From positions 1 through 60,664 of the forward strand of contig NZ_BSTN01000034.1 in NCBI RefSeq assembly GCF_030269545.1: a DNA stretch of 60,664 bases, given 5' to 3'. Positions 8,749-17,038 of this stretch are shown here, one piece after another. Position 1 is the first letter of the stretch; every line of letters starts with the position of its first letter. A program made the translations under genes and the position numbers. The DNA is from Actinomadura sp. NBRC 104425. Its GTDB lineage: Bacteria; Actinomycetota; Actinomycetes; Streptosporangiales; Streptosporangiaceae. A model generated the notes under the pieces. It did no database searches and was not told the DNA's origin. It saw nothing but the letters and a program-made list of their open reading frames with translations.

Positions 8749-8969
8749 ATTGCGGACATCGCCCACTGTCCATAGTCCCCTGCCGGGCCTTGGCAGACCG
8801 GCGTCACGCCCCCGGCCCACCGGGCACGCCTGGTGCCCCGCCACCATGTGACCGCCGGGACGGCACGCCCCGGAGGGACGCTCGGGCCTGGTTCCGGCGC
8901 CACTGCCGCACCGGTATGCCGGCCCTGCCGGCGGCGCCGGGCGAGCGGATTGAAGGTCACTTTCAAGAT

Positions 8970-8985
8970 TATCTATCCATAGACT
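8970..8985. promoter_or_regulatory. Operator-like palindrome
   Basis: TATCTA-TCCA-TAGACT matches A(C/G)TCTA-N4-TAGA(C/G)T at 10 of 12 positions. It ends 57 bases before the ferredoxin start at 9042. Confidence 0.55.
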
Positions 8986-9041
8986 TTCAATCAGCCGCTC
9001 TGCTAGCGTCGAGCACTCCCGGTCATGAGAGGGGGTCCCCA

Positions 9042-9230
9042 GTGCGCGTCATCATCAAGGACACCTGCCAGGGATGCGGCACCTGCGAGGCCGCAGTCCC
9101 CGACGTGTTCCAGATCCAGGAGGACGGAAGCGCCCGCGTCTTGGTGGACACCGTCCCCGAGCAGTTGGAGCAGGACGTGCGAGAGGCCGCCGAGAACTGC
9201 CCGACGGAGTCGATCGAGCTGGTCGACTGA
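9042..9230 (+). CDS. Ferredoxin, single [4Fe-4S]-type
   Basis: A 62-residue acidic protein. It has CQGCGTCEAAVPDVFQI and, near the end, NCPTESIEL: a C-x2-C-x2-C group plus a distant CP, the pattern of single-cluster bacterial ferredoxins used by actinobacterial P450s. Many P450 ferredoxins have C-x5-C and a 3Fe cluster; the extra Cys here favours 4Fe-4S. The P450 gene lies 850 bases downstream on the same strand and is the likely electron acceptor, with the Rieske enzyme as another possibility. No ferredoxin reductase gene is seen. GTG 9042 gives the expected short N-terminus RVIIKDTC. Confidence 0.85.
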   Translation: MRVIIKDTCQGCGTCEAAVPDVFQIQEDGSARVLVDTVPEQLEQDVREAAENCPTESIELVD

Positions 9231-9675
9231 GCCTCCGGGCCCGCGGCGAGGCGGCGGATCACCCTCCGGCGGGAAGTCCGCCGCCCGACCCGGATCGGCC
9301 GCCCGAACATTGCTCCCGCGATGAGCCCGTCCCTCAGGTCCCCGCCGGCAGGTCCCCGCCGGCCGCGCTTTCGCGTCTTCGCCAGGACGAGCCCGGAAAC
9401 ACCATTGACAAATAGTTGATTACAAGACTATTTTCGCGGCGTCCAGGAGGCCGGGCCGATCGGCACTCAAGGCGGGGCCCGACCGGAGTTGTGCATCGGC
9501 TACGAACTGGAGGTCGACGATCCGTGGAGCGCCTGCGGCGCTCCAGACGGCTGGCGTGATGGCATCCCGGCATCGCTCGCCCGCGGTCCGCCGGCGTTTC
9601 CTGCCAACCGGTTCCATCCAACGGTGACCCGTCAACCACCCCACCCAATGGGCACTCGACAGGAAGAGGTTCGGC
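9231..9675. other. 445-base stretch with an operator-like motif; no recognised gene
   Basis: The motif at 9414-9429 is the only clear element. Short open frames between 9450 and 9660 do not resemble anything I know. The end of the stretch (AGGAAGAGG) is the ribosome site of the deleted gene that starts at 9676. Confidence 0.4.
9414..9429. promoter_or_regulatory. Operator-like palindrome
   Basis: AGTTGA-TTAC-AAGACT is symmetric at its outer bases (AGT...ACT) and matches the shared consensus at 9 of 12 half-site bases. It is 247 bases upstream of the 9676 remnant and P450 group. Confidence 0.35.
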
Positions 9676-10036
9676 ATGGTCGACATCAACCGGCCATGGG
9701 TCGGAGACACCGAGCTGAGCACCCGGTTCCCGGTGTACACGCGCGGCAATACCGGCGAGGTCGCCGGGCGCGTGGCCAGCCCGCTGTCGTGGAGCGCGAT
9801 CGGCGGCGTGCCCGCCGAGGTCCAGTGGCGCAAGGCCCTGGCGGAGTTCGGGGCCTTCGACGAGGGGGAGTTTCGGACCGGCGAGATCGACACGATGGGG
9901 CTGATCCACGGCTACATCTACATGAACCTGTCGGTCCAGCGGGTGTTCGGCGCTCGCATGCCGGGCGCCACCCCCGAGCTAGGACGGCACGCTGATCACC
10001 GTCGACGGCACCGCCGGAACGGTCACCGTCCACTGA
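9676..10036 (+). pseudogene. Dikinase-type His-domain protein with its middle deleted
   Basis: Starting at ATG 9676 the frame reads MVDINRPWVGDTELSTRFPV and stays parallel for about 100 codons to the intact protein at 32471-34210 (MVDISRPWVVDSPLSTRYPV). At about 9980 it jumps, with a change of frame, to DGTLITVDGTAGTVTVH and a stop at 10034-10036, which equals the last residues of the same family (NGTMLTVDGTTGTVTVH). Some 460 internal codons, including the phosphohistidine motif, are gone. Both ends are kept with little drift, which points to one recent deletion. The P450 start follows 41 bases later, so the remnant may still act as a leader in the transcript. Confidence 0.75.
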
Positions 10037-10077
10037 GCCCGAGCCCAACCGTGACCCAGTAGACAGGGATCTGCACC

Positions 10078-11397
10078 ATGACACAGGCAGCACAGCGCGA
10101 CGACATCTCCCCCGACTCGCGGTTCGGCAGGCTGTTGGCCCTCGACCCCGACAGCGTGCGATGCCCGTTCGCGGCCTACTCGGACCTGCGCTCCGAGCAC
10201 CCGGTGGTCTGGAGCGGCAGGCTCAACGCCTGGGTGGTCAGCCGCTACGACGACATCCGTGAGATACTGCGCGACCCGGTCACCTTCTCCAACAGGTCCG
10301 CCAGCGGCCCGAGCTCGGTCACCCCGCTGGCCCGGCACGTCATGGAAAGCCCCGACTTTCCGGAAAAGACCCGGCGGCAGGCCGAGCGGCGCATGCGGCT
10401 CAGCCAGTCGCCGGTGCTGCTCAACTGCGACCCGCCGGAGCACAAGCGGCAGCGGGGGCTGGTCAGCGCCGCCTTCACCCCCCGCCGGGTGGCCCAGATG
10501 GAGCCGCAGATCCAGCAGATCACCGACGACCTCATCGACGCCTTCGCGGCCGAGGGGCAGGTGGAGCTGGTCGGCGCCTTCGCCCTGCCGCTGCCCATGA
10601 CCATCATCGCCACGATCCTGGGCGTCCCGCTGGACATGATGCACACCTTCAAGCGCTGGTCGGAAGCCTTCACCCAGGGCGTGGGCGCGCTGAACCTGTC
10701 CCGGCAGGAGATCATCGACCTGTTCCAGGCGGTCGACGAGTTCTACGACTACTTCACCGAGCAGCTGGAGCGGCGGCGTACCGAGCCCGCCGACGACCTG
10801 CTGACCCACCTGCTGGAGGCCAGGCTGGAGGGGGAGCAGCCGCTCACCCAGGATGAGATCCTGCAGATGCTCGTCCAGTTCCTGGTGGCGGGCAACGAGA
10901 CGACCACCAACCTGATCGCAAGCACCGTCTACCGCCTGGTTCGCGACCGGGAGCTCATGGCGCGCGTCAAGGCCGACCCCTCCCTGATCCCCACGCTCAT
11001 CGAGGAGTGCCTGCGGCTGGAGGCCCCCGCCCAGGGCATCTTCCGGACCGCCACGGTCGACTGCCAGATCGGCGGTCAGGCGATCCCGGCCGGCAGCATG
11101 ATCTATCTGGTCTACGCGTCCGGCAACCGGGACGATTCGGCCTTCCCCGACCCGGACGCGATCAAACTGGACGACTCACGCGGGCACCATCTGGCCTTCG
11201 GCCGCGGCGAGCACGTCTGCCTGGGCGCCAACCTCGCCCGCAAGGAGGCCAACGTCGCGATCAGGACCCTGCTAGAGCGGCTGGAGGACATCCGTCTGGC
11301 GGTCGAGACGGACAGCATCCCCTACCACAACAGTTTCGCCCTGCGCGGCCCCAGCTCGCTTCCTCTCACCTTCCGGTCCGCTTCGGCCAAGTCCTGA
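10078..11397 (+). CDS. Cytochrome P450
   Basis: A soluble class I P450 of 439 residues that inserts oxygen into its substrate using electrons from ferredoxin. Visible motifs are LVAGNETTTNLIAS in the I helix with the acid/threonine pair replaced by E-T-T, EECLRLEAP for the ExxR salt bridge, and FGRGEHVCLGANLAR with the haem-thiolate Cys. The residues before helix C (PVTFSNRSASGPSSV) and the size resemble actinobacterial P450s that hydroxylate steroids, terpenes or fatty acids. The ferredoxin at 9042 is the probable partner. A hairpin at 11414-11443 follows the stop. Confidence 0.92.
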   Translation: MTQAAQRDDISPDSRFGRLLALDPDSVRCPFAAYSDLRSEHPVVWSGRLNAWVVSRYDDIREILRDPVTFSNRSASGPSSVTPLARHVMESPDFPEKTRRQAERRMRLSQSPVLLNCDPPEHKRQRGLVSAAFTPRRVAQMEPQIQQITDDLIDAFAAEGQVELVGAFALPLPMTIIATILGVPLDMMHTFKRWSEAFTQGVGALNLSRQEIIDLFQAVDEFYDYFTEQLERRRTEPADDLLTHLLEARLEGEQPLTQDEILQMLVQFLVAGNETTTNLIASTVYRLVRDRELMARVKADPSLIPTLIEECLRLEAPAQGIFRTATVDCQIGGQAIPAGSMIYLVYASGNRDDSAFPDPDAIKLDDSRGHHLAFGRGEHVCLGANLARKEANVAIRTLLERLEDIRLAVETDSIPYHNSFALRGPSSLPLTFRSASAKS

Positions 11398-11413
11398 AAT
11401 CATCGGCGCCGAC

Positions 11414-11443
11414 AGGCGGTGGCGATCTCCTTCGCCACCGCCT
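11414..11443 (+). terminator. Hairpin after the P450 gene
   Basis: AGGCGGTGGCGA at 11414-11425 pairs exactly with TCGCCACCGCCT at 11432-11443 across a 6-base loop. No T-run follows, as is common in high-GC actinomycetes. Confidence 0.6.
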
Positions 11444-11697
11444 CGCTCGGCCTCTTCCGGCCCGCAGGCCCGTACGAATCGGACCGGGCCGGAGCACGGC
11501 ACCGGTCACCGGGCCGCCCGTCCCGTGGAGGGAGCGGACCGCCACATGGGTGAGCAGGCGGAACGGGTGTTGAAGAAGGTTCACTGAGGTGACACTGCGG
11601 GAGACGGCGGACGGCACCTTCCGCGACATCAAGGTCCTGGTCGACCCCCGCGCCTGACCGCGGTGCCCAGCGAGAATCCCGGGAGGTCTGTCACCAC
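11444..11697. other. Gene fragments of unknown origin
   Basis: Two short plus-strand frames are visible: MGEQAERVLKKVH (11546-11587) and VTLRETADGTFRDIKVLVDP ending in RA and a stop (11589-11657). The second looks like the tail of a protein, but I do not recognise the family. They fit the pattern of decayed genes in the first 13 kb. Confidence 0.3.
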
Positions 11698-12227
11698 ATG
11701 AAGATCGGGCTGCGTTATGACATGCGCGCCCCCGACCCGGGGTCCACCTCGCCCGGCGCCCTGTATGCGGCGGCGGTGGAGCAGTGCAAATGGGCCGACG
11801 AGCAGGGCTTTGAGACCGTCTACCTGGCCGAACACCATGGCGCCGAGGACAACTACTGCCCCTCCCCCCTCGTCCTGGCGTCGGCGATCGCCGGCTGCAC
11901 CACGAACATCCGGCTGCACTTTTCCCCCACCTCCTGCACGCCGGCAACCAGTACGCGCAGTGGGGCCGCGAGCGGGAAAACGCCCGGACGAACGGCTACT
12001 GGCGGGAGATGTCGGGCGTCGAGGACCTCAAGGCCGACCCGAACATGTGGGTGGTCACGCCGGAGGAGTGCCTCAAACGCTGCCGGGCCCTGGAGCCGGA
12101 CTACGAACTGCGGATGCACCCGCTGCTGGGCGGGCTGCCGCCGGAACTGTCCTGGCAGAGCCTGCACCTGTTCGCCGACCGCGTCCTGCCGCAGCTGGAG
12201 GCGGAAGGCCTGCGCAGCCGCCGCTGA
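11698..12227 (+). pseudogene. Luciferase-like (LLM class) flavin oxidoreductase, middle deleted
   Basis: The N-terminal part starts at ATG 11698 (MKIGLRYDMRAPD, then WADEQGFETVYLAEHHGAED, VLASAIAGCTTNIRL), a typical start of bacterial luciferase-like enzymes that use reduced flavin or F420. At about 11925-11935 the frame changes and the C-terminal part follows (GNQYAQWGRERENARTNGYW, DPNMWVVTPEECLKR, LHLFADRVLPQLEAEG), ending at 12227. Family members have about 330-370 residues; only about 175 codons remain. The pattern (both ends kept, centre lost) is the same as in the remnant at 9676. Confidence 0.7.
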
Positions 12228-12250
12228 ACGCTTCCGGACGGCAGAATTCC

Positions 12251-12281
12251 GCCGCCCCGGCATCTTTCCGGCCGGGGCGGC
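12251..12281. terminator. Hairpin between converging genes
   Basis: GCCGCCCCGG at 12251-12260 pairs with CCGGGGCGGC at 12272-12281. It separates the plus-strand flavin-enzyme remnant from the minus-strand phosphatase and may serve both. Confidence 0.55.
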
Positions 12282-12354
12282 GTTCGTCTCGGCGGGTGAA
12301 ACGGCGCGGCGACCACGGGGAGGCCGGGTCGAAGAGGCGATTTCCGGCCCGGCC

Positions 12355-13137
12355 TCAGCCTGTCAGCAGAGTGCGCAGCCGGTCCGTCTGCGCCTCGGTG
12401 AGGCCGAGACCGTCGTGGAGGTAGCCGTCCAGATCGCCGTAGGAGGCCTCCATCTGCTCCATGCCGGCCTGGAGGTAGGCCGGGTCCGCGACGAGCGCCG
12501 GCATGAACACCTCCGGCGGCCGGTCCCCGAAGAACACCTGGGCGTTCTCGATCACCCGATCGCGCTCTGGGAGCAGGAGTTCGTCGGTGAGCAGGAAGTC
12601 CGCCATCACGTCGTCCTCACCGACGCCGACCAGCCTCTGCAGCAGCATCGCGGCCCAGCCGGTCCGGTCCTTGCCCTCCGAGCAGTGGAAGACCTGGGCG
12701 CCCGACCCCGCGCTGAGCGTGGCGAGCAGCGCAGCGAATCCGGCGCGTTTGGCCGGGTCGGTCACGAAGCCGCGGTAGTGCCCCAGCATGGCGTCCCGGG
12801 TCTGCGCGGCCGAGGTGAAGCCGGCCGCGACCCGGTCGGCGATGCCGGGGACCATGTGGTGCCGCCAGACGGCACCGGGAAGTTCGGTGTCCGGGCGGCG
12901 TGCGATCTCGTCGGCGCCGCGCAGGTCATGGACGGCGGTGATGCCGAGCGGCTTCACCACCTCCAGGTCCTCCGGTGAGAGCCGAAACGTGTTGGACCGG
13001 TAGAGGACGCGCCGCCGCATGGGGCCGGACGGGGTGAGGTACCCCTTCGGCCCAGCGACGTCCCGGAAGTTCACCGCCGACCTCAATCGCACCTGTTCCT
13101 GCACTGCCCGCCCTTCGTCGCTGGAAGTTGTTCGCAT
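12355..13137 (-). CDS. Tyrosine/serine phosphatase, PtpB-like
   Basis: A 260-residue protein. NFRDVAG near the N-terminus and the active-site loop VFHCSEGKDRTGWAAMLL (HC-x2-GKDR-TG) are typical of the Y_phosphatase3 group that includes mycobacterial PtpB; the Cys is the nucleophile and Arg binds phosphate. Members act on phosphotyrosine, phosphoinositides or small phosphoesters. It is the last gene of a minus-strand group with VOC, ThuA, a small protein and the Rieske oxygenase, which makes a metabolic phosphate ester a plausible substrate. The start at 13137 reads MRTTSSDEGRAVQEQVRLRS. Confidence 0.85.
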   Translation of the reverse strand: MRTTSSDEGRAVQEQVRLRSAVNFRDVAGPKGYLTPSGPMRRRVLYRSNTFRLSPEDLEVVKPLGITAVHDLRGADEIARRPDTELPGAVWRHHMVPGIADRVAAGFTSAAQTRDAMLGHYRGFVTDPAKRAGFAALLATLSAGSGAQVFHCSEGKDRTGWAAMLLQRLVGVGEDDVMADFLLTDELLLPERDRVIENAQVFFGDRPPEVFMPALVADPAYLQAGMEQMEASYGDLDGYLHDGLGLTEAQTDRLRTLLTG

Positions 13138-13167
13138 CGTCTGCTTCCTGGCCGCAGCGCGCCCGTC

Positions 13168-13637
13168 TCAGGCCAGGACCCCGGTCTCGAACCAGCGCTC
13201 CAGCCGTGACCGCTGCGCCTGGCTGACGTACTCGATCCGGACACCCGACGCCCCGGTCGGCCCGCCGTAGATCACCGAGATGGACCCGTCCGGCTTGCGC
13301 ATCACCGCATCGACCGGCTCCCCCGCCGCCTCCAGTCGCCGCAGGCGCGCCTCGGGATCGGGCTCCCGGACTCCGAGGTGGTGGAGGCCGCCGCGGGAGG
13401 GCGCGAAGACGCCCTCGCCCCGGCACTCGATCAGCTCCCGCCGGGCGGGGCCCTCCTTGGTGTAGGCGGCGAGCATCTCCAGCGGTCCGGTGACGCCGCT
13501 CATCCGGTCCTCGACCTCGGCATGCCGAGCCTGGTCGGCGGGTGGAAGGTGTAGCCGAAGGTGTTTGCGAGGTGCTCGACGGCCTGCTGGAGGTCCGCCA
13601 CGACCAGCCCGGCGTGGAACGGCATGAGCACTGTCAC
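13168..13637 (-). pseudogene. VOC (glyoxalase/dioxygenase-type) protein with one frameshift
   Basis: GTG 13637 follows AGGAG and encodes VTVLMPFHAGLVVADLQQAV, the first beta-alpha-beta unit of the vicinal oxygen chelate fold. The frame breaks near 13515-13525 and continues as MSGVTGPLEMLAAYTKEG, GVFAPSRGGLHHLGVREPDP and a last strand with ISVIYGGPTGASGVRIEYVS. The joined length of about 156 residues is normal for VOC proteins, so a one-base indel or a sequence error is enough to explain the break. It lies between ThuA (28 bases upstream) and the phosphatase (30 bases downstream). The metal ligands and substrate are not clear. Confidence 0.6.
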
Positions 13638-13665
13638 TGTTGGGGCTCCTCAGGGGAAATCGGCG

Positions 13666-14451
13666 TCAGCGGTCCGCACCGCGTTCGGACACCCAGTGCA
13701 GGGCGTTGGCGAGGAGGCGGCGGAAGCCGACGTTGGCGAATGCCGCCTGGCTGTCTCCGAACTGGATGTAGACGATCCGGCTGCGGGGGTGTTCGCGGAC
13801 CCAGGCGACCACCCCCGCGCTCGGGGGATGGCTCCAGCCGTCGTTGGAGTCCCGCCGTCCCAATACGGCGTTCCAGGTGGACCAGACGGTGCGGTCGGTC
13901 AGTTCCACGTCGGTGACCAGCAGCGGGGTGACGCGCTCGGCGCAGACCTCCGCCAGGTAGACCTCGTCCTGGATCTGGAAGCCGTCATCCAGTCCGTCCA
14001 GGACGGGGTGCCCGGGCGCGGCCACGCTGATGCGCTGCACGACGTCGTGCCGGTATCCGGAGTCCGGATGCCGCTCGTCGCGCACGAAGCGGAAACGGCC
14101 GCCCATGACCGACCCGTACTCCTCCCAGGTCGGCCATGCCGCCAGCGCGTGGTGCAGGAAGACGAAGCCGTGGCCGCGCTCGACGAGGTGCAGGAAGTCC
14201 CGCCGGAAGTCCTCGGGAGGGTCGATCAGCCGGGGCGGGGTGTGGTCCGGATGGAACTCATAACCGGGCATGTCGTACATGAGGAAGGCGTCCCAGCGGG
14301 CCGGGGCGTTCCCCGCGAAGTGCGCCTGGGCCGCAGGCTGCTCGACCTGGGTGCAGGTGACCGCCTCCAGGGAGTCGAGCATGGCGCTGAAGGCGTTGCG
14401 GTCATAGGCATGGCCCTTGGTGACGACCAGGACCTGCCGGCGACGTTCCAT
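13666..14451 (-). CDS. ThuA-like domain protein
   Basis: A 261-residue protein from ATG 14451 (MERRRQVLVVTKGHAYDRNA). Features of the ThuA/glutamine-amidotransferase-like fold are VVTKGHAYDRNAF, WDAFLMYDMPGYEF, GHGFVFLHHALAAWPTWEEY, GSVMGGRF and a later HPVLDGLDDGFQIQDEVYL. ThuA proteins are linked to trehalose or sugar use and are also common beside degradative oxidoreductases; the actual reaction is unknown. Its position 17 bases after the 70-residue protein gene and within the Rieske operon suggests work on the same substrate, for instance as a hydrolase. Confidence 0.75.
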   Translation of the reverse strand: MERRRQVLVVTKGHAYDRNAFSAMLDSLEAVTCTQVEQPAAQAHFAGNAPARWDAFLMYDMPGYEFHPDHTPPRLIDPPEDFRRDFLHLVERGHGFVFLHHALAAWPTWEEYGSVMGGRFRFVRDERHPDSGYRHDVVQRISVAAPGHPVLDGLDDGFQIQDEVYLAEVCAERVTPLLVTDVELTDRTVWSTWNAVLGRRDSNDGWSHPPSAGVVAWVREHPRSRIVYIQFGDSQAAFANVGFRRLLANALHWVSERGADR

Positions 14452-14468
14452 CCGGTACCACCCGCTCC

Positions 14469-14681
14469 TCAGTCGGACGCCTTGCCCGCCAGGCGGTGCG
14501 CGGCCCGCGGCCCGGTGATCCAGCTGCACATGTGCGGGTCGGCGTCGAACTTCTCGCCCTCCAGCCAGTGACCGTCCCTGGCGTAGACGCCGACCTTGCC
14601 GTCACGCGTCGTCACGCGCACACGCCCGGGGCCGTCCGGTTCGTACAGCGCGCGGGTGTAGGGGTGGCGAAGTCCCTGCAT
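14469..14681 (-). CDS. Small protein of unknown function in the Rieske operon
   Basis: A 70-residue protein, MQGLRHPYTRALYEPDGPGR followed by VRVTTRDGKVGVYARDGHWL and a tail with MCSWITGPRAAHRL. It is rich in short beta-strand-like segments. ATG 14681 lies 3 bases beyond the stop of the Rieske gene, so it is translationally tied to it. I do not recognise the family. Small proteins placed like this next to a Rieske alpha gene can be accessory subunits or ferredoxin-binding factors, but this one has no Cys pair for a cluster. Confidence 0.6.
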   Translation of the reverse strand: MQGLRHPYTRALYEPDGPGRVRVTTRDGKVGVYARDGHWLEGEKFDADPHMCSWITGPRAAHRLAGKASD

Positions 14682-14683
14682 GA

Positions 14684-16030
14684 CTACTCGGCCTCCAAGT
14701 ACTGGTTCATCCGCTCGTGCATCCACTTGAGCCCGTCCTCCTGGTAGGCCGCCAGCGTCACGGTCTGCTTCGTGGCGCTTTCCAGGCCGTACTGGACCTT
14801 TTCCACGTTGGCGGTGTCCTGGTCGAGGACGTTGCCGATGATCCCCAGGGCCGGGACGCTGCTCCACGGGTCGTCCGCGCCGAGCTTGATCTCGGCGGCG
14901 GGAGGCGGCCGTTCCCCGGTGAAGGGCGCCAGGGTGAAGACCTCCATGATGCAGGAGCGGTGGTCGTCACCGTTGGGCCGGAACCGGTAGCAGAGCTTGT
15001 GCACGCCGCCCCAGGGCATCATGTTCGGGAAGACGGTGTAGGTGAAGTTGTCCACCAGTTCGCAGTCGGCCCACTCCTCGATGCGGTCGCCGAAGAACTC
15101 CCGCCACTTCTCCCGAGTGGTCCGGACGATGAACGAACGGGCGGTCTCACCGGGCTCGGGCTTGAGGGGGAGCTCCTCGTCCTCGCGGATGTCCATCGTC
15201 GCCCGCAGCATCTCCTCGGTGGTGGGGTCCCAGGGCATCATCGGCCCCACCACCTCCGAGGGCGTGATGAGCCTGGCGAAGTTGTCATAGACGTCCACCC
15301 GGCACACCCCGAAGGCGGCGTAGGGGACCGTCTGCGGATGGGTCGCCGCGGCGTGCCAGCACTCCATGAAGGCTTCCTGGGCGATCTTCCAGTTGCAGCG
15401 CAGGACCTTGGAGACGTGCGCCTCGACGTACCTGTTTGCCATGTCCCACTTGGCGAAGTGCTCGGGCAGCTCGCCCAGGAACTCCTCCAGCGGCTCGGCG
15501 TGGGGGTCGGGGTTGATGAAGACGAAGCCCGCCCAGGTGCCTACGCTGACCTGGTGCAGCCGGAAGTCGTCCCCGTCGACGTGGGGGAACTCCCAGGGGG
15601 CGGGGATCTGCTTGAGCTCGCCGTTCAGATCCCAGGCGATGCCGTGGAAGCGGCAGCGGATCTCGGTGCAGCGGCCGGCGAAGTCCTTGAGCTGGCGGCC
15701 GCGGTGCGGGCAGGCGTTGGGGTAGGCGCGAATCTCGTCCGGGGCGCTGCGGATCACCAGGTAGGACATGCCGGCGATCTGGTAGACGATGTGGTCGCCC
15801 ACCTCGGGGATGTGCTCCTCACGGCAGACGAACTGCCAGACCCGCTTCCAGAGCTTGTCCTTCTCCCGCTCGTGCCAGTCCCGGCTGATGTACTTGTCGA
15901 TGGACACCTCGGACCAGTCGAACTGGCCGCGCGACTCCTCCAGGATGTGCTGCGGGACCTTCCTGGTGTCGGTGGCCAGCACGTCCTCGTAGGTCACCAG
16001 GCGGTCCCCCACGTCCAATCTCTCGCCCAT
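14684..16030 (-). CDS. Rieske non-haem iron oxygenase, alpha subunit
   Basis: A 448-residue protein. The N-terminal Rieske [2Fe-2S] domain has NACPHRGRQL and, 15 residues on, RCRFHG (C-x-H...C-x2-H). The catalytic domain has QEAFMECWHAAATHPQ, with the two His of the mononuclear iron site; the third acidic ligand lies further on, probably in the VLDQDTANVEKVQ region. Such enzymes hydroxylate or demethylate rings, steroids or amines with O2 and electrons from a reductase. No small beta subunit of the classic type follows, so it probably forms an alpha3 enzyme. An operator-like motif lies 49 bases upstream of the start. No reductase gene is present. Confidence 0.92.
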   Translation of the reverse strand: MGERLDVGDRLVTYEDVLATDTRKVPQHILEESRGQFDWSEVSIDKYISRDWHEREKDKLWKRVWQFVCREEHIPEVGDHIVYQIAGMSYLVIRSAPDEIRAYPNACPHRGRQLKDFAGRCTEIRCRFHGIAWDLNGELKQIPAPWEFPHVDGDDFRLHQVSVGTWAGFVFINPDPHAEPLEEFLGELPEHFAKWDMANRYVEAHVSKVLRCNWKIAQEAFMECWHAAATHPQTVPYAAFGVCRVDVYDNFARLITPSEVVGPMMPWDPTTEEMLRATMDIREDEELPLKPEPGETARSFIVRTTREKWREFFGDRIEEWADCELVDNFTYTVFPNMMPWGGVHKLCYRFRPNGDDHRSCIMEVFTLAPFTGERPPPAAEIKLGADDPWSSVPALGIIGNVLDQDTANVEKVQYGLESATKQTVTLAAYQEDGLKWMHERMNQYLEAE

Positions 16031-16078
16031 CTGAGCCTCCCGCTCATCTGCATCGCGAACAATAACTAAATCATGGAT

Positions 16079-16094
16079 AGTTTATTTCTAGAGC
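16079..16094. promoter_or_regulatory. Operator-like palindrome upstream of the Rieske operon
   Basis: AGTTTA-TTTC-TAGAGC matches the consensus at 9 of 12 half-site bases. Read on the other strand it is nearly the same 20 bases as the copy at 24738 (CTCTAGAAATAAACTATC versus CTCTAGTAATAAACTATC). Confidence 0.5.
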
Positions 16095-16142
16095 ATTCAA
16101 TCGATCTCAAACAGGGCCGCCTGCCCCTTGCGCACGGCCGGG

Positions 16143-16908
16143 TCAATGCTGTACGCGCGAGAGCAGCCCGCCGTCGACCACGAAGTTGATCCCGGTGCAG
16201 AACGACGCGCGTGCGCTGACCAGGAAGGCGACCGCGCCGGCCACATCCTGCGGATCGCCGAGGCGGCCCAGCGGCACCGAGCCCAAGACCTGCCGGTAGA
16301 CCTCCGGGCGCCCCTGCCTGACCTGGTCCCAGGCGCGGCCGTCGAACTCGATCAGGCCCGGTGAGACGGTGTTGACCCGGATCCCGTCGGCGGCGTGGGC
16401 GCGGGCCAGCGCCGAGGCGTGCTGCAGCACCGCCGCCTTGATGGCCGCGAACGCCGTGGGGCCGGAGGGGAAGGCCGCATCCATCGCACTGGTCGAACCG
16501 ATGGCCACAATGGCGGCCTGGTCGGAGCGCGCCAGATACGGCCGGCCCGCCTCCGCCGGCACGGCGAAGGCCTGCAGGTCGCCGCGGGCGCTGGTCAGCC
16601 ACGCCTCATCCCCCCTTGACGCTGCCCGAGGAGGCGTTGGAGACCAGGACGTCCAGCCCGCCCAGCGCCTCGGCGGCGGCCTGCACGAACCGGCGAATCT
16701 GGCAGGGGTCGCTCACATCCACCGTCTGGGCGTGCACCTTGGCGCCGCGTTCTTGCAGGCCCTCGGCGGCCTCGGCCGGCGCGTCCGCACCTCGCGCGCA
16801 GATCGCCAGCGAGCAGCCCTCCGCGGCCGGCGTGCGGGCGATCTGCCGGCCGATGCCACGGCCGGCGCCGGTCACCGGGGCACGGCGCCCGTCAAGGCCC
16901 AGATCCAC
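16143..16908 (-). pseudogene. SDR oxidoreductase with a frameshift in a G run
   Basis: GTG 16908 starts VDLGLDGRRAPVTGAGRGIG, with the cofactor motif TGxxxGIG and then DVLVSNASSGSVKGG. The frame stops at 16606, in a run of six G at about 16610-16616; one base fewer or more joins it to DEAWLTSARGDLQAFAVPAE, the catalytic region with IGSTSAMDAAF and the end FCTGINFVVDGGLLSRV at 16143. Around the break some residues of the usual helix are also missing and the catalytic Tyr block is altered to FAAIKAAVLQ, so the gene is probably inactive. It is divergent from the VOC gene at 17039. Confidence 0.65.
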
Positions 16909-16975
16909 GGCTCGCCACCTCCCGGCGGGACCGGCAGCGGAGGCCACCCACCCCGCTAATAGTCGTCTTGTATAT

Positions 16976-16991
16976 AGTCTATGACTAGACT
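16976..16991. promoter_or_regulatory. Perfect 16-bp operator palindrome (divergent promoter)
   Basis: AGTCTA-TGAC-TAGACT is a perfect inverted repeat with 6-base arms and a 4-base centre. It sits between the minus-strand SDR (start 16908) and the plus-strand VOC gene (start 17039), 68 and 47 bases from the starts. Confidence 0.7.
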
Positions 16992-17038
16992 ATGATCTCG
17001 ATCACTCTAGCACACCAGTGCGGCGAGGAGGGGTCCCG

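Larger units (their letters stand above)
8548..9041. other. Divergent promoter region between the NTF2-like gene and the ferredoxin gene
   Basis: No gene is recognised. The region carries two copies of the window-wide operator-like motif, at 8733-8748 facing the minus-strand NTF2-like gene and at 8970-8985 near the plus-strand ferredoxin gene. The short AT-rich patches around them stand out from the GC-rich background. Confidence 0.5.

Noticed and set aside
16976..16991. KstR/KstR2 sterol regulator site
   Set aside because: The half-sites (AGTCTA/TAGACT, 4-base centre) do not match the KstR sequence as I remember it (inverted AAC/GTT type). The sterol-like gene content made it tempting.
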